Below are positions 24,385 to 45,152 of a DNA stretch of 64,000 nt, piece by piece. Below the pieces are notes generated by a model. The model had not been told where the DNA came from. It saw only the letters and a program-made list of their open reading frames with translations, and made no database searches. The stretch is from Stropharia rugosoannulata. Its lineage: Eukaryota; Basidiomycota; Agaricomycetes; Agaricales; Strophariaceae. A program made the translations under genes and the position numbers. Position 1 is the stretch's first letter; the number at the start of each line of letters is the position of its first letter. The stretch is from assembly GCA_028532985.1 (NCBI GenBank), contig JANCIK010000009.1:1984001-2048000 (forward strand). The letters run 5' to 3'.

Positions 24385-24660
24385 CTTCTGGAGAGAGAAT
24401 CGGTCGCTGATCCACTTTTGCGGTCTGAAAGAAAAAAATAAGATAAGCATATGAGCAAAATTGAACTATTTCTAGGCAAAGGGAGTCGTTTAGCACGCAT
24501 ACATGCATGGATATGGCGATAGGATGTCATAAAGCTTTGAAAACACAAGGCAGGTATCCCAAACAAGTATCTCTTGAGTATCTCTATCCGAGCTTCGCTT
24601 GCAGGGGTATTACCGGCGCGACCTGTTTGGTGTTCACCGGGATAGAAACACCTCGCTATG
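24385..24660 (-). pseudogene. Degraded duplicate of the homeobox 5' end
   Basis: The segment 24385-24430 matches the helix-3 start of the homeodomain gene (22909-22952), including the acceptor, but reads KWISDRFSLQKV and soon runs into unrelated sequence. The following bases match the first intron (for example GAGTC..TT near 24480 against 23000) and then exon 1 (CTTGAGTATCTC against CCTGAGTATCTC). The start codon and most of exon 1 are lost. Similarity continues through the upstream region to about 25616, interrupted by the inverted-repeat element. It is a partial tandem duplication that has decayed; I did not align it computationally, so edges are approximate. Confidence 0.65.
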
Positions 24661-24741
24661 AGACAAAAGAGTTTTAACAGCTATAGAACAAGCGAGTCAG
24701 GAGACTGTGCCTCAGCCAGGGTCTACCAGGAAGACAAGCTA

Positions 24742-25337
24742 CAGTTGAAATCCTTAAAACCCATAACCGACATAACCCATAACTCCATATAACCCATAGA
24801 AAAATCTGTCGACCGAGTTGGTTTGCGGGGATTTGCGACCCATAACCCATAGGTTTCCAGTAACCCATAACCCATAGGGTTTTTCGGCCAAGTATGGGTT
24901 TTGCTGCTAGTAAAATGGGGGCCGACCTGACAAAATTATCGACCCGATGGACAGAAACCTTGAGAATTACCAAATACACTCACAATATTTGCCTCCATTG
25001 TCTCTTAAGCGTATTGATACCCCTAAAAAAGGTCCCAAACCGTTCTTTCTTGTCAGAATAATAGAATTAAAACTCCGAATCATTGTCCGACTTGCAGCGG
25101 TTGGACAAAGACGTAGTCAATAAATGATCTATCTTCGTTGTGGTATGAATACTAGAGATAATTTTGCATAGTACGATTATGTTATAGGAGCTGGAGGCAT
25201 TTGGGACGAGATTACTGGAGTTGGCGGACGAAAAATGTTATAATCTATTTTTATCACACTTCTCGCAACCCATAACCTCTCAAAACCCATAGCCTGGGGT
25301 GACTCCCGATGGGTATGGGTTATGAGGATCTCAACTG
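24742..25337. mobile_element. TA-flanked non-autonomous inverted-repeat element (MITE-like)
   Basis: A 596-base element with terminal inverted repeats starting CAGTTGA(A/G)ATCCT. The left arm is 24742-24768 and the right arm 25311-25337; they match at 23 of 27 positions. TA dinucleotides flank both ends (24740-24741 and 25338-25339), as expected of a target-site duplication of Tc1/mariner-type elements. It contains no transposase frame, so it would need one in trans. Copies of CCCATAACCCAT and its complement are concentrated near both ends. It sits inside the decayed duplicate of the homeobox upstream region; the intact copy has no such insertion near 23430, which serves as an approximate empty site. 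Confidence 0.75.
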
Positions 25338-25803
25338 TACTGCTGAGTAGCGTGTTCCGAACCGTCAGAGTAACTTTCGACCGGCAATAGTGTTGGAATG
25401 GATGGATGCCGAACAGGAGCTCAGTCATATTCGGAGAAGGTGCACGAGTTTCTCGAACAGATCGGATAGCGGATAATTAGATTAACCAGAAGACGCCAAG
25501 TTGGAAGGTCAAGGTGAGAGACAAGAAAGATAAAGTGGACAAAACGTCACTTCGGTGCTGGCCAAGAATAAGCGATAGGGGCGTGGGAACCATGTCACCC
25601 GCAATGCTCAGACAGCTTTACTGGACAGTGGACTGGACTGCAACAACTTACCTTAACCTTGTATTCAGCGCTTGCCCCAGCACTCCTCCGTATTACCATA
25701 GGCACCTCTGCTATCGACTCTCTACATCTCCTCTATTTCTTTAAAAAATAATTTGTCCTTCTTTCACGACAGTCAAGACCCTACAATACCTCGCAACTAC
25801 AGG

Positions 25804-26966
25804 ATGGCCATTATCGAGGGAGGAGGCAGCGAACACGACCTAATGCAGCTCTGGGCTGTCATTACCGAGCTAGGCGAACAGCTGAGCCAGAATAGGAGCG
25901 TGTCTGTGTCTCTCTACACACAGGCCGCGAAGATTAAGGTGCGTTCGCCTGCGAGTGGCGCGCATGCTGACATGCGTGCTCACATCGCGCTGTCGTCTGT
26001 AGCAGGCCTTCCTGACTGTGCATCTTGCTGTTGTATTGCGTTGAGCAGAATCAGGCAATCAACTCACAAACGGGCTTTGTGCTGCGCCGGTACGTGCAGC
26101 TTGCGATATGATATCCAAGAGGGTAGGCTGACTTGACACCGCAGGTATAATACAGACAAGACGCAGGGTGCGTATTTTTCCGCTGCAACAATGGGCCCAA
26201 CTGGACTCCCTGGTAGAGGAATACGATGCGGAACTTGAGCACATGAACAATGTAATGTCGCAAGAAAACCAGAGCTTGCAGCACGACAACAAACAGCTCA
26301 ATGCCCTGATTAAAGAATATGAGCAGACTCTGGAGACTGTGATGAGTGAGTGCATAGGTTTTGTTCATACAAGCGCTAACCCATCCATTGCAGGTTCGTT
26401 TAGGAATCGGGCGGTACGCACATACGCTGCTATGGAGTGTATATAAATTAATACGTTCACAGAAAGAAGTACAGGAGCGGGAACTATCACTGATACGAGA
26501 ATACGAAGCGAAGCTGCTCGCGCGAGAGGAAGAGGTGGCTGCGAGAGACCTGGACACAAGTACAGCGGTCTCTCAAGCACTAGGTCGTGTCTCGCATCTC
26601 TTGCGGCAATTGTTGAGGTCACATAACGGTGAGGATGCGGAGGAGCCACAGACGCGGACGGACGACGCAGAGGACCGGGAGCCGTGGACGGCGGCAGCTT
26701 CGGCTGATTATGCGCTCGAGCGCGACATCGAGCTCGCGAGACTGGAGACAGAGAACGAGGAACTACGGAGACTGGCAGGGCTGCTACCACATCAGCCGAG
26801 AAGGCGGGAGCGGGAACGGGAGCGGGAGCGGGAAGATGGCATGGAGCCGGGCAATGTTTTTAGGCCCGGGCCCGCGATGACTTTCGGGCTGCCTAGTGTG
26901 CCCATGCAGAAAAACATGCCGGCTGCACCTATTGGCCGGGACAAGCTGAATCTAATGTGGGTTTAG
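25804..26966 (+). CDS. SIKE/FGFR1OP2-like coiled-coil protein (putative STRIPAK subunit)
   Basis: Exons start at 25804-25938, 26049-26089 and 26144-26167, followed by three more downstream; the checked junctions keep frame. The N-terminal part reads LWAVITELGEQLSQNRS, then INSQTGFVLRRYNTDKTQ. The central coiled coil carries YDAELEHMNNVMSQENQSL and LNALIKEYEQTLETVMS, close to the conserved core of the SIKE/FGFR1OP2 family. A long charged helix follows (EREREREDG region), and the end is a fungal-specific tail (NVFRPGPAMTFGLPSVP). In fungi this family includes the small coiled-coil subunit of the STRIPAK phosphatase-kinase complex that controls fusion and fruiting. That role is inferred from motif similarity only. 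Confidence 0.7.
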
Positions 26967-27516
26967 ATTTTGCTGCGTTTTGGGCGTTTCGCTGATAGGA
27001 GATTTGATATAGATACTAGTGTACTCACGGTAGAATTCGAATCGCGTTTCATGGATAACTCTTGATACTATGGCAAATGTCTGACTCGACGTTGCGTGTG
27101 ACTGTTCTTATTACGGTGTAAGGTGTGGAAGGGTTAAAACCTACTATGGATGTATGGCTGGTGCGGAGTATGCATTTGATTACGACACCTGAAAATGAAG
27201 CCAACTGGATTTGTTATTGCCGAGGCGACCCTGAACTCAATCAGAACAAGGAAGCGATGATGGAAGCAAAATTTTGCAATGTGCCCGGTCAGTGGAAACT
27301 TTTGCACAGAGCAGAGGGCGCAGATAATTTTTGACGAAATAAAGAGAGGATGCATGGCGAGATTGTTTATTAAGACCTGGGCGCTGAGGAGAAAGTTAAT
27401 TTGCGTATATTGAGGCACAGATCAATCTGCGGCGACCAACAACGTTATTGCTTCCGACTCCGTCGATCCATGCATCATCCTAACCTTTCTTCACCCACAA
27501 CTTCCACGACGGTGGC
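26967..27516. other. Intergenic, no gene recognised
   Basis: About 550 bases between two same-strand genes. A 69-codon frame at 27125-27334 has no recognisable motif. Likely 3' region plus the promoter of the PH-domain gene. Confidence 0.5.
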
Positions 27517-30500
27517 ATGAAGCTCAACAAAATGCCCCCCACCGCGGAAAAGGGCAAGCAGCCTGTACGACATGACGACGCCTCTATTCGTACGTCGTCG
27601 CCTGCTCCGTCGGTGACTAACAACTTATTCTGCAACAGCATCACGCTTCTACAACTCCACCGTCGTCTACTCCTACACCGACCCACGGCGCCCAGCCACC
27701 TCAAATGGGCTCGTCAGCGCACCCCAGTCCGTGCCCACGCGCAGCAAGTTCAGAGGCAGTCTCCTCGTCGCCGCCTCCGACGCCCTGGGCTTCACATTCG
27801 GCAGACGGCGTCCTAATATGCGCCCACCCCAGTCCCCCACCGTGTACACAGATGTCATTGAAATAAGCGCCCCGCGCCCCGATGCGGAGGACGAGGAGCG
27901 CAACCGCCTTCGCGAGATGGCTGCCCAGGCCATCGGCCTCGACCCCAACATGCCCTCGGCAGATTCGCACTCCCGCCACAGCGCCGCGACAGACGAGGAC
28001 GAGGACGAGTATGTTGCTGTCGGGTCGAGCCTGCGCCCGCCGGAGCACCTGCGAGATCCCCGCCGCCCAGGGTATCCCCGTAGCACCGAGTCTGCCCTGT
28101 CCAGTGCTGCTGGGCGCAAATCACCCCACGGCTCCAGTCTCTCCGTTACCATACCTATACCGCCGCACAATCCCACCAGATCGCATCAAGGAGGTCGCTT
28201 TCGCTCAGGTTCCTTCGCCGGTCCACACAGCCCTTCCAACTCCATGACGGTCGCACCCATACCCGCGTTCCCGACCACGGTTGCCGCCCTCAACTCTTTC
28301 CGCGAGTCTGCGGGTATGTATCCGAAGTACTACCCGCCATCTTCCCTTCGCATCTTTGCCCTCTCCAAGCACTGGAAGAACCGTTACCTGCTGCTTTCTA
28401 CACCGGCTTCTCTTGTTACGAAAGGCCGGACACCCGCCGTGTCCTACCTTCACCTTTTTAAATCGTCAACACCAGATGAGATCGAGCTTGAGCGCCTAGA
28501 AATTAATGAAGACAGCGTCGTGTTTGTCTCGGAAGAGGAGGTCGGCGGCAAGAAGCATGTTATCAAGGTCGGAGGAGCCGATGTGGGCGCCATGCGGAAG
28601 GAGTACACATACGAGGAGGGTGGCCATATTATGTGGCTGCTTCAGATTACAGACCCTACTGACGCCCAACGCTGGATCACCAGCATAAAACATGCGATAC
28701 TCGGCCAACGGTGCGCATTTATGCATAAATTTCTCATTGATGGCATATGCTGAGGGTATGAGCTAGAACTGTCCGGGCAGGTATCATACCCCCTCTGGCT
28801 CTGGGTAGCAACGAACCCCGAGGCGACATGGACGTCATGATGTCCATCCGTGCCCAAGGGCTCGCGACCACCAGTATACCCCCAACATCGCCCATTGCAT
28901 CCTCATCCAGACATGTCCCTGGCTCGAGCCCACCCGCAGAAGCAACTTATGCTTCCTCCGTCTCTTCCCACTCATTACGTTCCACCAGTGCCGCGCCAGC
29001 GCCACAGAAGATTCCTTCCAGCCCCGCGTCTGCAGTCTCTGCCCTTAAAGGCCTTTTCACCACAGGCCGGCCGCGATCTGGGTCGCGCGCAACTTCAATA
29101 AGCTCAGACCGCGGCGCTACATCGGACAAGGAGGAAGACTCCTTTGCTAGCCGCGGCACGAATTTGCTGAATATGCTCCGTGCGGGCGCAGGCACCCCTG
29201 ATGCGCAGAGCCTGCATACCATACAGAGCGCGCGCGCTGTGCCACAGCAGCAGCAGCAGCTACTGCCAGTGGCGGGCCCGAGTGTGCTCGAGCGCCGGAT
29301 TGAGCGCCGGACATTGCACGACCAGACACACGCGGTGCCGCTAGGGGCATGGCCCGCGGACCCGGCCCCACCTGAGCCTGGCTTTACAAATAGCAGGGAT
29401 GACAGAGCCAACAAGGCGCTTTCCATAGGTGCAATGTCTCTCCAACCACCACCTCGCAGGCGCTGGATATCGGACGACGGAGCGTCTGCGCGCAACCAGA
29501 GGGCAGACGCAGATAGTGTCTCCGAGGCAGGAACGCGAACACCGCGCGCTGAGTCTGCGCGACGGATAAGCTTCTCCGGAGAGCGCGAGCGGAAGAACAG
29601 TATTAATGGGAATACAGGAACTGAGGTTGAGAGCGGGCTCGTTGGGTTCTCATTTGGTACTCCGGAGCAGCGTCCGCGCGCGCCATCGATTCAATCGGTA
29701 TCGACACTTGCCTCAGGCGAACACCGCTCAAGCACGAGTACGAAGCGTAGCTCACGCACTAGTAGTGCACGACGGTGGTCCCGCCAAGGGCTACTGCCGA
29801 CGCGAGGCTTGCCTCCGTCCGACCCACCACCGTCTGTTCCGCACCCATACGCGGCGCCTGAGCATCTCTCCGGCGGTGCATCGACACACAGCAGTTCGCG
29901 CAGCGTTATATCGGGTCTTCCTTCCTTCTCGAAACGCACATCTACGGGCAGTGTCAACTCGTTCAGCACGACGTATTCTCACGCAGCGTCCGTGGCGTCA
30001 GGCCATGCACCTATCTCATCGTCCATAGCTTCGCGGCGTACGTCCATGCCACCTCCACCACCGCGACCAGCGCCCACCTCTGCGCTTCCTCCAGCCCCAG
30101 CGGGCGGATCTCCGTCTAGCCCTCATTATGCTGGGACCCCACCTGCTTCTGCGTCAGCTGAAACTCCTGTGCAAGAAGAGAGCCCTGGCGGCGGCGGCAA
30201 GTCGTCGTTCCGCAACTCTATTGCACATAGAACGTTTCGCCTTTCTATGGGTGCGCCGAAGCCGCCGCCCTCGAGCAATCTTCCTCCGCGCCCTGACGAC
30301 CCAGAGTACCACCTGCCGTCGTCCTCTCCGCCGTCTTCACCGCCTGCGTTTGGACACCGGCGGATATCGAGTGGCAGTGCCCATGCTGGTGTCGTGTTAA
30401 CGCAGCTCGAGACCATACCGGCCTCCCCAGTTCCAGCTTCAAAGACGGTCAACCCTTTTCCTCCTCCCGATGGACCCCTACCGCCCCCACCTCCAGGCGC

Positions 30501-31389
30501 GGACTCCCACGCTGCGACTGCGATCAATGACCCCGATCCTGCATCTACACCTACACAACCCCCCGCCTCCAGGCGCACGCCCTCCCTCAAGCAGCGTTTA
30601 CGAAACCTGAGCAACCCACAGCCCCTTCTCGTCTATCCCGCCTCTCGTTCGCGCGCCCAGACCCACTCACCCACCCAAATACCGGCGGCGGACCCGTATG
30701 CACAACATGTACACGCTCACGCCCACGCTGCGCTCGTTCACGCTCACTCGTCGCCCCCGCACACACCCATAGCGGAGAAGATTACTTTGTTCCAGAATGA
30801 CCCGTCGTTCCTGCAGATGCATACACCCGTGCCCGCAGAGCCGTCGCTGCCTGCGTTCCTAAACTCCTTCTCGCCGTCCTCGCCGCCACTGCCGGCCCCC
30901 GATGACCAGATGGAGGGCATCGTGTCGTTGCTGCCGCCTCCCCGACGCGGCTCAAAGGCACTGCTCGAGAACGACCTTCCCCGACCGAGCTCGCGCGCCC
31001 GATCGCAGTCGCAGCCGCAGCCGCGCTATAAGGCACAATCTGTTCCCGAGCGCGAACCCGAGCCTGAACACACCCACGATGAAAGCAAACTGACGGAAGA
31101 GCCACAATTGGAGGCGGATGAACGAGCTGCTAATAGACTCTCGATTGTTGCCGAACCCACATATTGCAGTCATCTGTCGCTCTCGCGACCTGGATCATCG
31201 CAGTCAAACTACAGCCAACAGCATTCGGATACATTCCTTGAGATTGACTGGGAGAGTTCTAAGGATCATGTTTCGCAGGACGACTTTCCACCTGATAAAG
31301 AGCAGGCCGTACCTGTGTCGGAGCTTCACCATTTGTCATTGTCTCGTCCTGGTTCTGTTGTTTCTCTTGGGGTTGTTATGGCTATGTAA
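27517..31389 (+). CDS. Large PH-domain protein
   Basis: Three exons, 27517-27589, 27639-28710 and 28809-31389, sum to 3726 bases, giving 1241 residues. A conserved N-terminal strip (SRFYNSTVVYSYTDPR, then GSLLVAASDALGFTFGRRR) is followed by a PH domain at about residues 255-381, from SLRIFALSKHWKNRYLLL to DAQRWITSIKHAILGQR. PH domains bind phosphoinositides or proteins at membranes. The remaining 850 residues are disordered and rich in Ser, Pro and Arg, with several proline runs that could be SH3 or WW ligands. The second acceptor at 28808 was chosen because the nearer CAG at 28778-28780 leads straight to a stop. Cellular role is unknown; signalling or cortical scaffolding is a guess. Confidence 0.78.
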
Positions 31390-31604
31390 TATTACTTTTA
31401 GATATCCTTATAGGCTCCTTGTGGCTGTCTGGCCTTCGGATTCCTTGTATTCTAATGTCACCGCGAGTTGTCATGTACTGCTCTGCATACCCAATTTAGT
31501 AATGTCTGGAAACGATGAGTGAAATTGAGAGTTGATTAGCATAGGAGATAACTAAATACAACGACATATAAATACAACACGATGGAAGCAAAGACTACAG
31601 AATT

Positions 31605-40769
<9,165 letters not shown>

Positions 40770-41066
40770 ACTAACGGTGTGGTGGTATGAGGAAAGAGTT
40801 GGCAAGATGATGTAAGCAAAATTTGGAATTGATGAAATGCGTGCACGGACCCAATTGAACCCACCACGACTTATCTTTCTTCCAACATAGCTTGTACATG
40901 ACTCACCCTGGCACTCTTTCACCGTTCTCATGTTTTTTGTACTTAGTACAGTTTAACTGACATCCTCAAAGTTATCTACTTACATCTAATCACAAGCAAC
41001 TGGAAGTCTCAACACAAGCTTCCGAGAATCGTTTGTAGTATCACACATACAGTCATTAAATTGGTT

Positions 41067-42347
41067 TCACGAGCTAGAAGAAGTATTCCTACTTGTACCC
41101 GACAACTCCGCGCCAAGTTTGTACCCCAAAACCTGAAAAACGAGTGGAAATCAACTCAACAAGATATCTAAACGAAGAATGTCAATCGTACCTTATCCCA
41201 GTCGAGCTTTTGACGAGTAAGCGGGAGGGCACGCCTTAAACCCTTGAACGTTTTCTCTCCCATCTCCTGATAAGTCTCGTTCAATGACACCTGGTACTTG
41301 AATTCTTCTTCTTCAATTAATGCGAGGATCTTGGTTGCTGCGGTATTGGGGGGTGAAGATTGTACAGCAGGCGGTAGTTCAAAGGTGACGTTATGATTTG
41401 TAGCTAGTTGAACCTTTTGACGGAGGTTATAGATGCTCACTCGAGAAAGTGGATGGATAACGTACATTCCCTTGCTCATAGTAGTGTACATTGAGCAATA
41501 CCCTGCCTTTGACCTCGTTCGCCTTCAGGTCCACCGTATACTCTGATCGCCATCTTCCAGACCTATATATAACAAACCTGTCAGATGCAATTCTACACAA
41601 ACATATTTTGGTTACCAGAAGTTTGTAGGATTATATTTATTCGCTACCAGCTGAATCACGTAGTGGGTGGAGTTCTCCCTAGGCGAAAACACTGCGGCAA
41701 CACCATCAGTGAAATGAGCGTTGAGGTAATTCAGAGCAGCTGTTTCTAGTGCAAGTCTTTAACGAGTCGTTGTTGAGTGAAACTCCATAAGATGTAAAAT
41801 TCAATCTCACCGCATAGGTTCATGCTCCTCGTTAGGCTCGAATGGTTGGGCATCAGAGGCCTCCTAATCACAAATTATAGTTAGCAGCTATTAGCCAATA
41901 TTCAGGTTGCTGCCACGACGAACCAGACTGAGATGGTCAAACACAAATGAGGATTTAGATCTAGGATCCAGAAACCTTTCTTGACTTTCTTCTTCCGACA
42001 CGGGTCCCAACCGGGCGACTTCACTGATTATTGACTGGTAATCAGTCCGTCAATTGGGGGCGGAGACGTCGACATAGGCCAAAATACCTGGTGGTTCGAT
42101 TCCGGCACATCAACCACGGTAAATTGTTCAATATTATACTCCCTCAGAGCTGAATGGATTCCTTCTTGCAGCAGTTCATCGTCCGATATTATGTTACGGA
42201 TATCTGTGAATATGTATGATTCCCAACAACTTCTGCAACCATACATTATAGAGACTTCACTATACCATTGAGGACATCGTTTATCTCTCCAGGAGGTGAT
42301 TGTAACAAGAATTGGGATGCAGCCTGAATGCGCTCCGTCGCGTCCAT
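41067..42347 (-). CDS. CAP1: F-actin-capping protein subunit alpha
   Basis: The alpha subunit of the CapZ heterodimer, which binds the barbed ends of actin filaments and stops their growth. The start at 42347 gives MDATERIQAASQFLLQSPPG followed by EINDVLNDIRNIISDDELL. Later exons encode HYVIQLVANKYNPTNFWSG, GRWRSEYTVDLKANEVKG, the family signature VLLNVHYYEQGNVQLATN and the C-terminal signature YQEMGEKTFKGLRRALPLT with RQKLDWDKV. The last exon, after DK at a donor, reads LGYKLGAELSGTS and ends at TGA 41067-41069. Length is close to the usual 270-290 residues. Six or so introns. It lies just upstream of PRP8 on the same strand. Confidence 0.92.
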
Positions 42348-42584
42348 GTGTGTAAGTGGACAAACGCGTGCTGTTCGAGATGATCTTCAGGCTCGCCTAC
42401 TTTCGGTAAACACCGATATCACACGCATGACCAACGTCTGATGTGCACCAGTTGCGGCGACCTCATTCTATCCTCATGCAGTCTTATCTTCGCATACGAT
42501 GAGATACAATAAAATGGTCTCCGTGTTCATAATGTAGATGCTATACTTTTACATGTGATCAATGCTAACAGTCTAATGAATAAA

Positions 42585-44476
42585 TTACAGCTTCGAGGTA
42601 AATTGCGACTCGGTGACACCAGCACCCATAGCAGCAGTCGATGATACTCCACCAGTGACAGTTTTGATAAGGTTGTCAGCGTAATCCGCACCAGACCACT
42701 GCCAAACAGTTAGCTCGATGCCCATTGTGGAGAAGATGAAGACAAACCTTTTGATGAGTGAGGACATCGCATCCGATTTCTCTCTCCCTGCGCTGAACAA
42801 GTTCAACATAAGCCTTCATTCCAGTTTGCGCAAAGTTCTTCGCAAACAAGTCAGTGATATAGGCGTTGGAGTGAAGACCAGCAAGCTATGAAAATGACAA
42901 ATCAGTTGGAGTACTTCGCCTTCTATGAAATGGACGTACAGTGATGAACTGCCAGACGAATCCGAGCTTTCCAAGCTCCCAGACATAGTCCTTCATGTCC
43001 TTGTCCGTTAGACCGGCAGCTTCCCAGTTGAATGAAGGGCTCAGGTTGTAAGCCAACCAGTGGCCAGGTCGAGCGGCACGAACGCCTGCGGAGAATTCCC
43101 GAGCTTGAGAAAGGATAGGCTTCTTGGTCTCCATCCACAAGAGATCGGCATACGGAGCAAACGCGATGGATCTGTGAACAGCACACTGGGTGCCGCCTTG
43201 GTAACGGTAGTACCCCTCACGGGTCCTTGGGCTATCCCAATCCCAGTATGGTGCAGTCTTCAGGCCGAACTCCTTCTGAGCGATGGCGACTGCATCGGGG
43301 TAGGAAGCATTCGTGATACGGGCGTTGAATTTGGCGATGACGGTCGCGCTGGTGCCTTGCTTTTTCAGCGCCTCGGATAACGCACTCGAGTAGAGTTGCA
43401 AATTCGCGCTTTTGATCCAGGCATCTTCGATGGCTTGGAGCTGGTCACCGTTCTTACCAGCAGCCTCAGCCTCGACCATGACGGTGTTGAGAGGACGCAA
43501 GTTAGGATTAGTGGAACCGAGGATAAAGGGGTGGTCGCGGGAGTCAATGTTGCTGGTAATGAGTGTCGCAGCCTCAGAATCAGTGCGAGCAATAGCCAAG
43601 TTCTCGACGCCCATGATGTCGTACTGCAGGCGAATGGCAACAAGACGATTAATATGTTCCTGGATGGGCACCAACACCTTTCCAGCCATGTGTCCGCACT
43701 TCTTAGTGCCCGGCGCTTGGTCCTCAACATGGATGCCAGCGGCGCCTTTCTCGACGAACATCTTGGTGAGCTTCATGACCGCGGTCAATCCACCATGGCC
43801 GGTATCAGCATCGGCAACGATTGGGCGCAGGTAATCAATAACAGGAGTCTTAGAAAGCTCAGCCTGGGTCATCCGCGATCTTGCTTCATGTTGCTTCCTG
43901 TCATGGAACAGTTGGGCCATGAATAGCTGCTCAACTTTGTTGGGCACAGTGTTCGAAGGATAATCTTGTTTTGCATGTCAGTATGATGTTCGTTAGGAGT
44001 TTGACTGGCAGCAAGACATACCAGCAAGATCCGGACCGGGCTCGTTGGTGCTTGAAGCGGTACTGGATGATTGCCATCCCGAGACATAGACAGTCTCAAG
44101 GTATTTGGCCATCTGGGTCACTTGAACAGTGTCCAGACTGTCTCAGGGCATGTCAATACCCAATTGCGCCATTTGTTATTACCCCACTTACGCTCCGTAT
44201 GTGTGCGACGGCGTTCCGCGCTTGGCGTGCTCGCTAAGGGTGCGCCATAGTTTCTTGCCCATAACATTGGATGGATACTGGATGGGCAGCGTACCGCGCT
44301 TCGAGACGACGTCAGCAGCGGTGTAGGGACGAACGACTCGCGCGAAGCGGGGGCTCTGAATAACACCCACGACGTCATTAACGACTGACAGAATCTGTAT
44401 AGTAGGTGTACGTTACCTTCCACCAGCGCTCGACTTCAGCGACTTCTTGCTCGAAACGTGCACGCTCGGAGGCCAT
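42585..44476 (-). CDS. ICL1: Isocitrate lyase with a peroxisomal signal
   Basis: Cleaves isocitrate to glyoxylate and succinate in the glyoxylate cycle, needed for growth on acetate, ethanol or fatty acids. The start at 44476 gives [19 protein letters not shown]. The second exon carries [21 protein letters not shown]. The large exon 43947-42886 contains [19 protein letters not shown], the catalytic Cys in [10 protein letters not shown], and [13 protein letters not shown], all diagnostic. The last exons read [14 protein letters not shown] and [18 protein letters not shown]. The protein ends SKL before TAA at 42585-42587, a canonical PTS1 peroxisomal targeting signal. Length, about 540 residues, is normal for the fungal enzyme, which has the eukaryotic insertion. 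Expression is usually carbon-source controlled; no specific site was identified beyond a TATA element. Confidence 0.95.
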
Positions 44477-44540
44477 TGTTGTTTGATTTTGAGGACAATG
44501 AAGGTGGATGAGGTGAGTGAATAAAAAACACAGACGATAA

Positions 44541-44546
44541 TATATA
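44541..44546 (-). promoter_or_regulatory. TATA-like element of isocitrate lyase
   Basis: TATATA about 65 bases upstream of the isocitrate lyase ATG, in the minus-strand context CTTATATATTATCG. Spacing fits a fungal core promoter. Confidence 0.45.
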
Positions 44547-45152
44547 AGACTGCTGGAGCAGCCGCTCTTGTTACTTGGCCTCTGATTTGTACCCGGCCAT
44601 TCGAGTGGGACATGTGATTGCGTTCCATACCCCGGATGATGCCGTGCGGGGGTAGCTACTTAGACCCGTCGGCGCTCCTCATGTTGCTAAACATGTTCGA
44701 CCCCTCCGCGCCCTTAACCTGCTGGCGTGATACTTATGCCCGCCTCGGCACATATCCAGCAGCGTCTATTACCTGTACTTTTGTACTATTACCTGCTACA
44801 CGCCTCTTTAGTCTCTCGACTACGCCTTAACTCCAACGAAATCCTTCATGTCTGGCCCTACATGCGGATTTTCAGCGGTCTCCCGACGCGAAAGACAACA
44901 TGGGTGTGCGAACACTATAGGGTAGAAGATCTAGGTCGGCCGGGACTATCGCTCGGCCGTCTTGACTCGGAAATGCTCGTATTCAGCCCCCGATCATCTT
45001 GTGAAATTGAGCGCAAGAGTCATTCCTGTCATTCCTGTCTTAGACGAGATGTGTTTTCACGTTTTTATGTCAGATGACGACATTGCAATGTACAAAAACA
45101 CGTTCACGAAGACCGCATTTACGAGGTGTACGTAGTAGCGCAGCACTGCCAT
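44547..45152. other. Intergenic, isocitrate lyase upstream region
   Basis: About 600 bases between the isocitrate lyase promoter and the 3' end of ALG7. Short frames only; no gene or repeat recognised. Confidence 0.5.

Noticed and set aside
42060..42110. tRNA-like GGTTCGATTCC
   Set aside because: It resembles a T-loop, but no acceptor or anticodon stem surrounds it and it lies at an exon edge of the capping-protein gene.
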